64,000 nucleotides of DNA from Calliphora vicina (taxonomy: Eukaryota > Arthropoda > Insecta > Diptera > Calliphoridae): positions 101,630,226 to 101,694,225 of the forward strand of contig NC_088780.1 in assembly GCF_958450345.1 (NCBI RefSeq), read 5' to 3'. The notes under the pieces are model-generated. The model searched no databases. It was not told the origin of the DNA and worked only from the letters and a program-made list of their open reading frames with translations. The position numbers and the translations under genes are program-made. The stretch's first letter is position 1. Each line of letters opens with the position of its first letter. Of this stretch, positions 23,471 to 33,626 are shown piece by piece.

Positions 23471-24412
23471 TCTAGTGTTAAAATCGTTTATAAATATACT
23501 TATTCCTATGGATTCAAGGAAATGTATAAAAATGCTTTTAAATACCTGTAGTAAGGTCGTGACAGGCGACAGATCGTGAATGTGATCATATGAGTCTGAA
23601 ACTTAACTTCAGTCAATACGATACTCAAAAGATATTGGGCATCATATGATTTGGCAATCAGCCATGAGGATTAGTTCCAGGAATTCTTGTAAAACTAACA
23701 CGGTAAGACCCCTCACCACCCCTCCCCCTGGAAAAGAGGATAACACCATGATAAAGGTCAGGCTGCCCGCCACCCCCTGGGAAAAAGGGAGGAATCAAAG
23801 AATTAAATTAGCAAGGTACCCCACCACCACTACATCAAATACACAGAGGGCGTTGTTTCTAGGCAACGACAGATGGCAGCACCATTATCCTAGACCAGCT
23901 ACAGCAGACCAATCATCTACTTAGTTGGAACAACAACCGATTAACGAAACTGACACAAGGCAAAAATAACAATAGGCTGGATCTTATGGCAACATCCTAC
24001 ATGTATCCTTGGACCCGCTACAGCAGACCAATCACCTACTTAGCAGGAACAACAACCGTTTAACGAAACTGATACAAAAATAACAACAGTCTGGTTCTAA
24101 TGGCAACATCATACATGAAGACGCACGATACTCCAATAACAAGGAGTGCAATCTTACATGGGAAATATTCGAAAAACAACTGCAAAACAAATCGTATAAG
24201 ATGGAGATGCTTTGTGGAAGCCAAATGCTCCCAAGAGGGGTAATGGAAGAAAAAAAAAAGAACTTCAGGGGGGATCAAAGATGATCCCCCATTTGAGTAT
24301 ATGAGCTGTGTGGATTTTTCAAGTCGAGGCAAATACTAAATTGTTCCCACAAGGAGCACTTAAAGCGCTGTCACGTCCATTAGAGCTACTTAGAATACCT
24401 AATTCGCAATAA
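23471..24412. other. Higher-GC stretch with a ~107-bp tandem duplication
   Basis: Composition changes around 23690, with several C/G runs such as CCCCTCCCCCTGG. A segment of ~107 bp is repeated: 23895-24000 and 24010-24116 share GCTACAGCAGACCAATCA, CTACTTAG..GGAACAACAACCG, TTAACGAAACTGA, CAAAAATAACAA and ATGGCAACATC.TACATG. A 92-codon plus-strand frame (23646-23924) is low-complexity and unrecognised. The composition suggests an inserted retroelement remnant, but no LTR ends or protein motifs are visible. Confidence 0.45.
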
Positions 24413-24513
24413 TCAGCCCAATTATGAATAAAAATGTTTCCTATTCAAATTCAATGGGAAAAAACTCGCGGGGAACAAACTCCCACGTCATTTTTTATTC
24501 ATAATTGGGCTGA
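24413..24513. mobile_element. ~100-bp hairpin MITE
   Basis: TCAGCCCAATTATGAATAAA at 24413 is repeated in reverse complement at the right end, finishing TTGGGCTGA at 24513. The centre is ~55 bp. The word AATACCT occurs just left (about 24394) and immediately right of it, but not as a clean flanking duplication. Confidence 0.7.
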
Positions 24514-24542
24514 ATACCTCACAAAGCAAAATCTCACAGATC

Positions 24543-24690
24543 AGGAACCTCTCAATTTTTGCTGGTCAAAAAGTGACTGTTGCTAGTGCTCGATATAGCG
24601 AATCGATAACAGAGTTCTCTCCGCCTAACTTCGAAGATATTGATGTGCACGATAGTTGGTTTCAACAAGACTTTGCCACATGTAGTAAAT
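24543..24690 (+). pseudogene. DDE_3-type transposase fragment 2
   Basis: The plus-strand translation reads NLSIFAGQKVTVASARYSES, then ITEFSPPNFEDIDVHDSWF and QQDFATCSKYR. It covers the same transposase segment as 19783-19975 but is in better condition: the WFQQD.ATC motif with the second catalytic Asp is complete. It is only ~50 codons long and stops in unrelated sequence on both sides. The shared segment in two places could mean that a shortened copy was spread. Confidence 0.7.
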
Positions 24691-24714
24691 ATCGTGAAAA
24701 AAATTTAATTTCTT

Positions 24715-25150
24715 CATGAGACAACTCCTGATTGTGTCCTCTCTCGTTTCGGTGATCATGGCTTGACTGAAATATTGATCTTTTAAGGAGTCAGACAATA
24801 AACAAATAATTGAAATATACGAATTCTTAGTTGTGTCCTCTCTCGTTTTGGTGATCAGAATTGAGGAGCCGCAGAACAAAAGGTACTTTTTTGAAAATTT
24901 AAAAATTTTGAAATTGATTTTTTCTAGAAGATTTCAACCCAAATATTATAAAAATACTAAAAAATCAATTTGTAAAAAAATTCGAAAAAGTACCTTTTGT
25001 TCTACGGCTCCTCAATTAGCCTCTTGATTGTGTTATTTAACACTTTGAACTGCTTCTTTGGCACAAGAACCCATGGCTTGACTAAAATAATGATATTTTG
25101 AGGAATTAGGAGATTGAAATATGCGGATTTTGTGAAGTATTCACATATTT
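24715..25150. repeat. Short tandem repeat block with a MITE inside
   Basis: GTTGTGTCCTCTCTCGTTTT and GGTGATCA occur near 24731 and 24829 (period ~98 bp). The second unit is followed by the MITE at 24861-25015, after which CTCTTGATTGTGT, CATGGCTTGACT and AAAATAATGATATTTTGAGG resume a third, more diverged unit. Confidence 0.55.
24861..25015. mobile_element. 155-bp MITE with ~30-bp inverted repeats
   Basis: The left end TTGAGGAGCCGCAGAACAAA then AGGTACTTTTTTGAA is matched by the right end ending TTCTACGGCTCCTCAA, with one difference in the outer part. The centre is AT-rich and non-coding. The flanks are AT-rich and no definite duplication can be read. Confidence 0.8.
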
Positions 25151-25631
25151 TCCACTATTTTGTTTAATAATCATCTTCATTTTGTAGATTTTATGGGAAA
25201 TGAAAAATTTGTTTATTTACTTATTTAAAATCCACTTCATTTTTAAATTTTCCTAAACATTAAGATTGTTTTTTTGTTAAATTATTTCTCTGCTCTCATA
25301 CAAGGTCATTTAATGTTTATGTCTTTATGGGGAAAAACAAATCTACTTAAAGAAACAATAAAAATATATACGTAGTACTTTATTTAATCTTGTATTGTAT
25401 TTGTTTATGGCTACTCAACTTGATGTTATAATTATGATTTGCTTATGAAAACATAAAAAAGAATAAACATCAATAATTCTCACAATTTTAATTAGATCAA
25501 GTTTAAAAGAGTTTGAAACAGAATTGTAATGGTGGGGGAGAGGAAAAGTACTTATATTAAACAATTAAGATAATACTTGTTGTTCCCCCCATTCTAAATC
25601 TGAATGGGCACCTGATTTATGTTGATACCAA
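25151..25631. other. Non-coding AT-rich stretch
   Basis: Nothing recognised apart from A/T-rich simple sequence. Confidence 0.45.
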
Positions 25632-25768
25632 TTTTTTTTTTTAAACAAATACAAACTGCGAAGCGTTTTGCTACACCCAGAGTCTCTGGCGGGAATCGAA
25701 CCCGCAACCCTCAGATTAATAGTCCAGCACACTATAGACTAGCCTATCAGGGCACCCATTGTTGGCCC
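25632..25768 (-). mobile_element. tRNA-derived SINE, copy 1
   Basis: On the minus strand it has a tRNA-like head with CTAGTCTATAGTGTGCTGGA, GAGGGTTGCGGGTTCGATTC and CCGCCAGAGACTCTG. GGTTCGATTCC (25692-25702) is a perfect RNA polymerase III B-box. The body AGCAAAACGCTTCGCAG leads to an A-rich tail (the T run at 25632-25642 on the plus strand). The same head and body are at 33354-33575. It is not a tRNA gene: the arms outside the T-arm do not fold into a proper cloverleaf. Confidence 0.7.
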
Positions 25769-26205
25769 CATTCCTTTATGTTAGTGGTAAACAATTCAAT
25801 TAAGCCAGTGATTGGCACTCTTAGACACCAGTGGCCGAATGTCTCGACTATTTAGATCGTTGGTAGGCAAAAAGAGGCATTTAATTTGTGTGCTCTTTTG
25901 GGTAAAAAATAAAATATCCACAACAACATCAAGAAACTGAATGAATTGTGTGTATTTTTACGCTCTATTACGCTCTTTTGTTCACATTCGGGTTGTTTGA
26001 CGAAAATCGTCGTAACCTGAACAATATGAACGCCTACCATGGATTTAGATGTATACAAAACGAATGTTAGCGAAACTCATTAAAATTATTAATAGAGAAA
26101 ACAAATTGAAGACAGAATATCGTTATAAGTTTGCTATATAAAGACATTTTTGATATTGGGTGAAATGTGAGATCTTCAATAGATAGCTACAATCTATGAC
26201 CATTC
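25769..26205. other. Non-coding stretch
   Basis: No domain, repeat unit or element end was recognised. Confidence 0.4.
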
Positions 26206-26515
26206 TTGGTTTTCATAAAAGTATGAAGACCAAGAATTAGAGGCATTAGTCCATTAAGATTATGGTAAAACCCAACAAGAGCTTACAGAATCATTGGGAG
26301 CTACTCAAGCAGCTATTTTAAAACGTTTTCAAGCAGCAGGATTCATCCAAAAGCAGGGAAATTGGGTATCATACAAATTGAAACCGAGAGACATTGAATG
26401 ATGCTTGAACGCCAAAACCAACTATACATTGCGCTAAGGTAATTCTTAGTATTTGGTGGAGGCAAAAGGGTCAAATCTATTATTAGATGCTGAAATCTGA
26501 CCAAACCATATCACA
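26206..26515 (+). pseudogene. Internally deleted mariner transposase remnant
   Basis: Pieces in order are YEDQELEALV, TQQELTESLGATQAAILKR, FQAAGFIQKQGNWVSYKLK and PRDIE, followed by a jump to the later segment (GCGCTAAGGTAATTCTTAGT, then ATTTGGTGG and TGCTGAAATCTGACC). The first part is the helix-turn-helix DNA-binding half; the segment containing the first catalytic Asp is deleted. It belongs to the same subfamily as the copies at 5223, 30007, 40440 and 60320. It ends near 26515 in AT-rich sequence. Confidence 0.8.
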
Positions 26516-27194
26516 TTTTTAAATTTGTGTTATTTCTTCAAATAACACAAATATTAAATCTTACAAAAATCTCTATTTATTAATTGACAAATTACCCTTA
26601 TTATACAATATTTGCAACAATATTTGTAGGAAACTAAATAATATTTGGCATTTTCTTCTATTTATTGGCAATATGGGAGTCATGTTCCTGGCTACCATCG
26701 ACTGCCAACTAACCAGCCATCATGTATGCAAAATATTTAACAAATAATCCAATCAATTGTATAACAATATAAGCAAAAAAAAAAACATGGAAAAAAAATG
26801 TTTTAACCAACAATTATAGTGTGACCAGCAAACAAACAAGCAAAAGCCTCAAACATTTGCCAGAGAGATGAGATTAAAATCAAACAACAAAATCGGTGGC
26901 TAAACAGTAACAATGGGGAGTGTTTTTCTTCCTAATACGTTGCTATACTCTCCCTCTTTGTACAGCTGTAAAGTTTTTAAAGACCAGTTTCTTTTATAAA
27001 AAAAATAAATTAAAAATACTACTAAACGCAGTTGGACAAGACAAGTTAAGTTGAAGTTTCAGTTCAACTGAAATTGTTTTGGAAATAATAATAGAAAAAA
27101 ATTTATAATGCTATAAATATAGTTGGTATATTGCCAAAGACAACAACGGAATATGAATTTTATATAGTTGAGATCTATTAGATCATTGGAAACT
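26516..27194. other. Non-coding AT-rich stretch
   Basis: Nothing recognised. Confidence 0.45.
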
Positions 27195-27990
27195 AGTTGC
27201 GACATGACTCCTTTCTCTGCTGTTATGCTAAAGCCAGGGGAACTAAAACAGAACTATCCCCGTGAGTGGATCCTGCTGCATTGTTATGGGTTCTGGTTGT
27301 AAAACTCTATTAAATTAGTTTAATTTGAATAAACAATGTGCCGATCATTTCGGATTTTGGTGATAAAGCACCATCCAAGTCAACATATTTGGCTAGTTTT
27401 TCGAATTTCATCTTTTTCTTTGTTCGCTTTAGGAGCAATTTCATTAAGTTCATGCAAATTCAGTTACTTACTGTGTTAGAAAACATCGATCATGCGAGAG
27501 AATTTATAAAACAATGTGACTTATAATGAAATTGAGACATGCGTGAGCATGATTTCCACTAACAAACATTTAATATAGCTTAAACCTTTGACCGACATGA
27601 ATCCTTTCTCTGCTGTGTTGCTAAAGCCAGGGACACAGAACTAGCTCCTTGTGATTGGATCCTGTGGCATAGCTATTGGTTCTAGTTGTAAAACTTTATA
27701 TGAAAGAGATCTGTCAGTTTAATTAGTTTAATTTGAATGAACAGAACAGAATGAACAGTGTATCGATCATTTTGGATTATGGTCAACATATTTGGCTAAT
27801 TTACCGATTTCCATCGATTTCGTTGTTCGCTTCAGGAGCAATTCATTAAGTTCATGCCAGAAAACAATGATTATGCGAGGTAATTTATAAAACAAATCCC
27901 TCATTTGACTTAAATTGAAATTGAGGCATGCGCCTGATTTCCACTATCAAACATTTATTATAGCTTAATGCTTTGACCATGAATTTGTGC
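27195..27990. repeat. ~390-bp unit in two tandem copies
   Basis: GACATGA.TCCTTTCTCTGC, GCTAAAGCCAGGG, GTGGATCCTG, GGTTCT.GTTGTAAAACT and AACATATTTGGCTA occur near 27202 and again from 27594. GAAATTGAG.CATGCG and CATTTA.TATAGCTTAA close each unit. Parts are shared with 22420-22830, making this a dispersed family. It is non-coding. Confidence 0.65.
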
Positions 27991-28299
27991 TCCAAAAGAT
28001 CAGGAGAGATGAAAAGTGGAATATGAATCGGAAACTAAACTTCAGTGGATTTTTCGAAAGGTTTACAAACTCAATCTTAAATAAAAGTTCATTCATTCAA
28101 AAACACTTCGGGATAAATGTTCGAAATTTTCTTCGCAATAAAAAAAGGAAACCGTCGGTAGTTTTACAATTTCAATCTCCCCCTAGGTCTCTTAGCTGAA
28201 AACTTACAACTTGTGGAAGGACCACAACTTATGCATCAATATGATGTGCAAATCGACCAAATCTTTTGAATGCGGTTTTTGTTTTAAATAACTTATATA
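27991..28299. other. Non-coding gap before the Tc1-like element
   Basis: A 70-codon plus-strand open frame (27987-28199) has no recognisable features. The interval ends at the TA target of the Tc1-like element. Confidence 0.35.
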
Positions 28300-29954
28300 C
28301 ACATCTGCTCAAAATAATAGATACACCAAAATTTATTTTTTAAAAACGAAAAAAAATAATGGTATATTGTAAAATTATAAAAAAAATTCAGTCGATTTTT
28401 ATTTATAGTTAAAAGGAGAGTAAAAAACAAAAACAAAATATTTCATAATTAATAATAAATATTATAAAGTAAATTAAATTTCTTAAATTTCGAAAAATTT
28501 GGTGCTCATAATAATAGATACATTTTTAAAAATTCTTATTAAACAAAAGCTAATAAATTTTATCTTAAAAAAATTAGTTTATTATTAAAGTAAAACTAGT
28601 ATCCAGTATATCCACCTTTGTTTTGTAAAACTTTCTCCACTCTTCTGGGCATACTGGATATCAAGTTCTGACACTTCTCCAATGGAATCTCGTACCATAT
28701 TTTTTGCGTTTTCTCCAATAAATCGTCTTTATTTTTGAAAACTTCCTTCGAAAGCCTTATCTTTAATTCACTCCACAAGTTTTCTATTGGGTTTAAATCA
28801 GGGGATTGGCTGGGCCAGCTTAAAACAGGTACGTTATTCTCCAAGAACCAGTTTTTAACTAATCTTGAACTATGTTTTGGGTCGTTGTCCTGCTGGAATG
28901 TCCATATTAATGGCATATTTTCCGATGCATATGGAAGCATTACGTTTTCCAATATGTCTCTATACCCACTAGCATTCATGGTATCTTCTATTCGGAATAT
29001 CGGACCAACACCATTCCATGAAAAGCAACCCCAAACCATTATGTTTCCCCCGCCATGTTTTACCGTCTTTTTTGTAAATTTAACGTGGAATTCTTTTCCT
29101 TTTGGTCGGCGTACATTTCTTTGGCAGTCGTTTCCAAACAAATTTATTTTTGTTTCGTCGCTCCATAAAATATTTCTCCATTTTTTTTCGCCTTCACACC
29201 CGGACCGTTTTAAGTGCTCTTTAGCAAATTCTAATCTTGTCTTGATATTTTTTTGGCGCATTAGTGGCACTTTTCTGGCAATTCTTCCCGGCAATTTAGC
29301 TTGTAAAAGACGACGACGAACTGTTTGTGGACTGATTTCGTTACATAGCTCCGCAGAAATAGCTTTCGATGATATGAAAGGGTCTTTTTTAACCATAAGG
29401 ACGATCCGCCTATCTGTTTCTGGACTGGTTTTCTTTGGTCTACCGCGAGTTTCTCTTTTTTGTTTTTTAGATAAAGCATTTTGGACAAAATGTAAAGATC
29501 TTCCTATGCTCTTTGCTATTTCCCGTAATGATTTTCCTTGATTTCTCATCGTTTGAACAATTTTTTTCTCATCTTCGGTACAATGATGATTTCGTCCCAT
29601 TTTCTTCAAAAGAGTCCTATTTTTTATAAAATTGTTGCTAAAATTTAAATTATACTTACTGTTTCACGTAAATAGGAACAAAAAATTGCACAAAAAAAAA
29701 ATTGTATATAAACAAATTACAAATTACTGATGTGTATCTATTTTTATGAGCAAATAATTTTTTGTAATTCAAATAAATTCGTTTTTAAAAATCAACATGA
29801 AAGCAAATAGTTGCCAGATTTTTGACTGACATGACATTGCCAGATAGAAATTTTAATAATATGATGTATTCTTAACGCTTGCGAGGAAATTTTCAATGTT
29901 ACCGCCATTTAAATTTTTTCCAATTAGGTGTATCTATTATTTTGAGCAGATGTG
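28300..29954 (-). mobile_element. Apparently complete Tc1-like transposon with IR/DR ends
   Basis: The ends are perfect inverted repeats of about 28 bp beginning CACATCTGCTCAAAATAATA, flanked by TA on both sides (28298-28299 and 29955-29956). A second, inner copy of the end motif lies ~200 bp inward on each side: GCTCATAATAATAGATACAT at about 28504 and, inverted, at 29731-29752. This is the double IR/DR arrangement known from several Tc1-type elements such as Paris, S and Sleeping Beauty, where the transposase binds both copies. The 1655-bp element encloses one intact transposase frame on the minus strand. TIR identity and an open frame suggest a recent insertion. Confidence 0.93.
28596..29609 (-). 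CDS. Tc1-like DD34E transposase, intact
   Basis: This enzyme binds the element's terminal repeats in the nucleus and catalyses cut-and-paste transposition into TA. The 337-codon frame is close to the ~340 usual for Tc1 transposases. It starts at 29609 (MKKMGRNHHC); the Met three codons downstream, giving MGRNHHC, is an equally plausible start. Residues 11-50 and about 62-115 form the paired helix-turn-helix DNA-binding region, with a GRPKK AT-hook-like/basic motif at 56-60 between them. The catalytic triad is D151 (LWSDETK), D241 (QQDNDPKH) and E276 (DLNPIENLW); exactly 34 residues separate D241 and E276. The glycine-rich GGGNIMVWGCFS box is at 187-197. There are no stops or frameshifts. Whether it is expressed or active cannot be told from sequence. 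Confidence 0.95.
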   Translation of the reverse strand: MKKMGRNHHCTEDEKKIVQTMRNQGKSLREIAKSIGRSLHFVQNALSKKQKRETRGRPKKTSPETDRRIVLMVKKDPFISSKAISAELCNEISPQTVRRRLLQAKLPGRIARKVPLMRQKNIKTRLEFAKEHLKRSGCEGEKKWRNILWSDETKINLFGNDCQRNVRRPKGKEFHVKFTKKTVKHGGGNIMVWGCFSWNGVGPIFRIEDTMNASGYRDILENVMLPYASENMPLIWTFQQDNDPKHSSRLVKNWFLENNVPVLSWPSQSPDLNPIENLWSELKIRLSKEVFKNKDDLLEKTQKIWYEIPLEKCQNLISSMPRRVEKVLQNKGGYTGY

Positions 29955-30006
29955 TATATCAATTTGAAGGGTACATATGTATCTAACATTTATTCTCACT
30001 TAGTTA

Positions 30007-31745
30007 ATGAACATTGAAAATTTCGAATTTTGTACCAACAAAGCGTCATGTGCGGGAAGTTTTGCTTTACTTCTTTAATTCTTTTATTATATGTTCGGTC
30101 AAGCCCGACCATATAATACCCTACACTAAGTAAAAGAGCAAAAAAAATGTTTCTTTTAAAATTTCAATAATTTATATTTTTGAGTGATTTTCGGAAGTGG
30201 GGTTATATGGGGGCTATGACCTATTATGGACCGATCACCATGAAATTAGGTCGTGTGATTTATGTCTATATTAAAGTTAACTATGTTGAATTTTGTGTGT
30301 TTACCAACATTTTTAAGCGATTTATGCACGTTAAAGTGATTTTCGGAAGCGGCTCTATATGGGAGCTACGACTAATTATGGACCGATCGTAACAAAATTT
30401 GATGACATGAATTTTGTGTATATAAAACTTATTTGGGGCGGAATTTGTGGAGATACATATATAAATTAAACATTTATGAACGATAAAGTCCAATTTCGGG
30501 AGGATATTTGTATGGGGGCTAGGTGAAATAGTGGACCGATTTCAGCCAGTTTCAATAGGCTTGGTCCTTTCGCCGAAAAAATAATATGTACCAAATTTGA
30601 TCGAAATATCTTCAAAATTGCGACCTGTACTCTGCGCACAAGGTTTACATGGACAGCCAGCCAGCCAACCAGCCGACCAGACGGACGGACGGACATCGCT
30701 TAATCGACTCAGAAAGTGATTCTAAGTCGATCGGTATACTTTAAGGGCGTTATTTTTGGGCGTTACAAACATCTGCACAAACGCATAATACCCTCCCCAC
30801 TATGGTGGTGTAGGGTATAAAAAGAGTGACGCTGAAGCCCACCGATTGCTCACCAAAGCTTATGGTAAATTCGATCCATCGGTTTCAATCTGCAAGAGAT
30901 GCCTTGTGCGGTTCAGTAGTGATGATTTTGACATGAAAGACAAAGACCGCCCAGGCCAGACAAAAAAGTTTGAAGATCAAGAATTGGAGGCATTAATAAC
31001 TCCATGAAGATTGTTGTAAATCTCAACAAAAGCTTGCCAAATCATTGGGAGCTAATCAAGCAGCAAACGTTTTGAAATTGCCGGGAAATTGGGTACCTTA
31101 CGAATTGAAGCTGAGAGACCTTGAATAAAGATTTTACATGTCCGAAATTATGTTTGATGGCTATAAAAGAAAATCATTTTTGCACCAAACCATTACTTGC
31201 AATGAAAAATGGATGCATTACGATAACCCGAAGCGTAAGAGGTCGTTTGGGAAGCCCGGCCAACCAGCCGAATCGCCACCAAAGTCAAATATCAATAGCA
31301 CTAAGGTAATGCTCTGTATTTGGTGGAAGCAAAATGATAATGACTAATATGAGCTGCTAAAATCTGATCAAATCATCAGAGGGAACTTGTACCGAAAGCA
31401 ACTGATTTGTTTAAAGCGAGCATTAGCCGAAAAATGCCCAGAATATTTCATCATGATAACGCTCGGTCACATGTTGCAATACCTGTTAAAAACTATTTAG
31501 AATGAAGTCGTGGGTAAGTTTTATTTCAAACGCTTTATAGTCCAGATCGTTCCCCGTCCGACTACTAATTGTTTCGATCAATGTAGAGCGCTCTCTCTCT
31601 CTCTGGGACACGCTTCACTTTGGAACAGAGCATCCGATATTGGCTTGATTCGTTCCTGGCCTCAAAAGATGAGCGGTTCTTTTGGCTCAGAATCCATTTG
31701 ATGCCAGAAATATGGGAAAATGACAATGACCAATACTTCAAATAA
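30007..31745 (+). pseudogene. Near full-length mariner transposase, dead, split by a DINE-like element
   Basis: The 5' part starts at ATG 30007 and, after a one-base shift, reads NFVPTKRHVREVLLYFFN to about 30079. The frame resumes after the insertion at 30819 with KKSDAEAHRLLTKAYGKFDP. It continues through CKRCLVRFSSDDFDMKDKDR, KKFEDQELEAL, YDNPKRKRSFGKPGQPAE, CIWWKQ, FHHDNARSHVA, a frame-shifted PSD equivalent near 31555, WLDSFLASKDER and the final NDQYFK-stop (31743-31745). The first catalytic motif GDEKW reads CNEKW, an Asp to Asn change that by itself would abolish catalysis. Multiple stops and shifts are present. It lies 50 bp downstream of the Tc1-like element. Confidence 0.88.
30080..30818 (+). 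mobile_element. DINE-like repeat family B, copy 1, inserted in mariner
   Basis: The left end has CAAGCCCGACCATATAATAC then CCTACAC; the right end GGTGGTGTAGGGTATAAAA. Internal blocks are GTGATTTTCGGAAGTGGGG, ATATGGGGGCTATGAC, TTATGGACCGATCACCATG, a second GTGATTTTCGGAAGCGG block, and a GACGGACGGACGGACATCGC tract followed by TTAATCGACTCAGAAAGTGA. Paired GTATTATA...TATAATACCC-like ends and absence of coding fit DINE-1/Helentron-type repeats. It interrupts the mariner frame between FN and KKS. A second copy is at 45880-46610. Confidence 0.8.
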
Positions 31746-33353
31746 ATTTTTGTACAAATGTTTCAAAATAAAAACGAAAATTTTTAAAAAATTTCGCATT
31801 TTTAAATCATATTTTTCCATAAACAATTATTTTCTTACAAAATGCGTCGTCTATATCACACAAAAACAAATTTTTCATCAAATAGTTTATTAAGTTCTGA
31901 TCAAAGTTGATATTTTTAAGCAATTCCAAAGCTCTGTTCACTTTGTGATTTAATAAATCGAAAAATATTCTTTGTTGAAACTTTTCTTTCAGAATAAAAA
32001 CTTGTAATCCAATTTGAGACTATTAACTGTTCACTATTTCATGTTTGCCTTTCATACTCAACATTTTTAAACGAAAGTACAACAAGAACATTGTTCATTC
32101 TGTTGTTACTTAATATTTCATAACTTAGACAGAATTAAACTGTTGGGTTCTTTCTATTTATTCATTCCACAACAGAAACCCTTTAGTTTTGATAGAGACA
32201 CAATGCATTATTTCGAACTAATGTAAATCTAATCGGATAAATCTAGTCATATGTAGTGCCAACAGAAGTCTATTGTTTACTTAACACATCCCAGGTAATC
32301 GAGCGTAGTGTCAGTTATCACTTTACTATCTCAGATAAATAGCTAGTTTGGTAAACAGTTTGGCATCTAGTAAGATAACTGACTCATTGTAACCGGTTAG
32401 TTTATTGTGATAGGTTGTTTATTTTGTACTCACCACCACATTGTCTCTTTGTAATCCATGCAGTGTCATTGTTAAAATAACCACATCCATAGCCCAGAAC
32501 CTCTGGGTGCTCTTTAAGTGTAAAATAAGTTTTTTTTTTGTTCATGTATCTATGTATGATTTAATAATTTGTAGTATTTTTACTGTTAAAAACCAGCGTA
32601 CGGTTAAAACCAGCAACAATTTCCAGTAAATTGAAGAAGAAACTAAAAACAAAACGGCGCAAAAGTAACTGTTCAACAGGTGCTTCATTGTATGTATATG
32701 TAAGTTTTTTGTATCTAAGCACTAAAACTCAACTCAACTCACCATTTATTTAGTCTATTAGACAAGATACGCGTGAGAATATTTTTCATGTTTTAGATGT
32801 TCATTTGTGTTGTTCGCCTTTAAGTATGTTGCTTTATGGAACGTTAGTAAGTAACAGCCAGTATTATTAAGTTGAAATATTTCATAAATGTGCCTTTTTT
32901 TATTTATATTAAAAGCTGTAGCTAGATACTGGCTTACTCACATACTGTAGCACTTAATAAATTATGAAACAACAACAACCTGTTTTCAGAAAACAAAACA
33001 GAACAAACATTACATAGAATTTCATTGCCACACTCTCCTTAACTCAATGTTAATGGCTATACAAAACAAAAAAAAGTTAACAAAAAAATAGTTATTAAAT
33101 ATTCGTAAATATGATTTAGAAATTTAGTTAGAAGCTTGACTGTTATAGTTTTTCTATTCATAAGTCTTATATCTATTCTATTCGAGGTCTTATATTCAAA
33201 AGGTTATATTTTTAAATACATTTATACTGCAGTTAGCTCTTATTGAATATAAGCCCTCGTTTTTACAAACTGATTGGAAATTCTAGTCCACAGTGACAAT
33301 GAAAGCGGGGCATTCCTGGTCGTTATAAATGTATGCTATGCTAACTGAAAGAT
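31746..33353. other. Non-coding AT-rich stretch
   Basis: The first ~50 bp are the mariner 3' end (ACAAATGTTTCAAAATAAAA, also seen after the copy at 40440). The rest is AT-rich with no gene. The words CCCAGGTAATCGAG and AGTTATC..TTTACTATCTC near 32287 vaguely recall the SINE body at 33354, perhaps an older relative. Confidence 0.45.
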
Positions 33354-33575
33354 ATCCCAGCAGTTCTAAACTAGTCGCTAGTGTGCTGGACCATTAATAT
33401 GAGGGTTGCGGGTTCGATTCCCGCCAGTGACTCTGTGTGTATCTGCAGATAAGCAAAACGCTTGTCTGTAAAAAGTTACCTAACTGGTTACTAGATCAGC
33501 AATATAACTAGTTATTTTAACATGTACGGGTGCTAATTGACCTCAAATAGTCAGTTAATAAGACATCTCATACAG
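33354..33575 (+). mobile_element. tRNA-derived SINE, copy 2
   Basis: The head TAGTCGCTAGTGTGCTGGAC, GAGGGTTGCGGGTTCGATTC and CCGCCAGTGACTCTG carries a perfect B-box (GGTTCGATTCC, 33411-33421) and an A-box-like TAGTCGCTAGTG about 40 bp upstream. The body continues with AAGCAAAACGCTTGTCTG and AACTGGTTACTAGATCAGCA, running to about 33575. Head and start of body match the minus-strand copy at 25632-25768. The rest of that copy diverges, so subfamilies are likely. Confidence 0.65.
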
Positions 33576-33626
33576 AGTCTAATAAACGATTGCTTGTAAA
33601 CAAACTTTCCTCCGACAACTCTCCAA

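Noticed and set aside
25680..25768. tRNA gene on the minus strand
   Set aside because: The B-box and T-arm are good, but acceptor and anticodon arms do not pair and the same head with a shared non-tRNA body recurs at 33354, so it is a SINE.
28735..29541. 268-codon plus-strand open frame
   Set aside because: It is the complementary-strand shadow of the Tc1-like transposase at 28596-29609.
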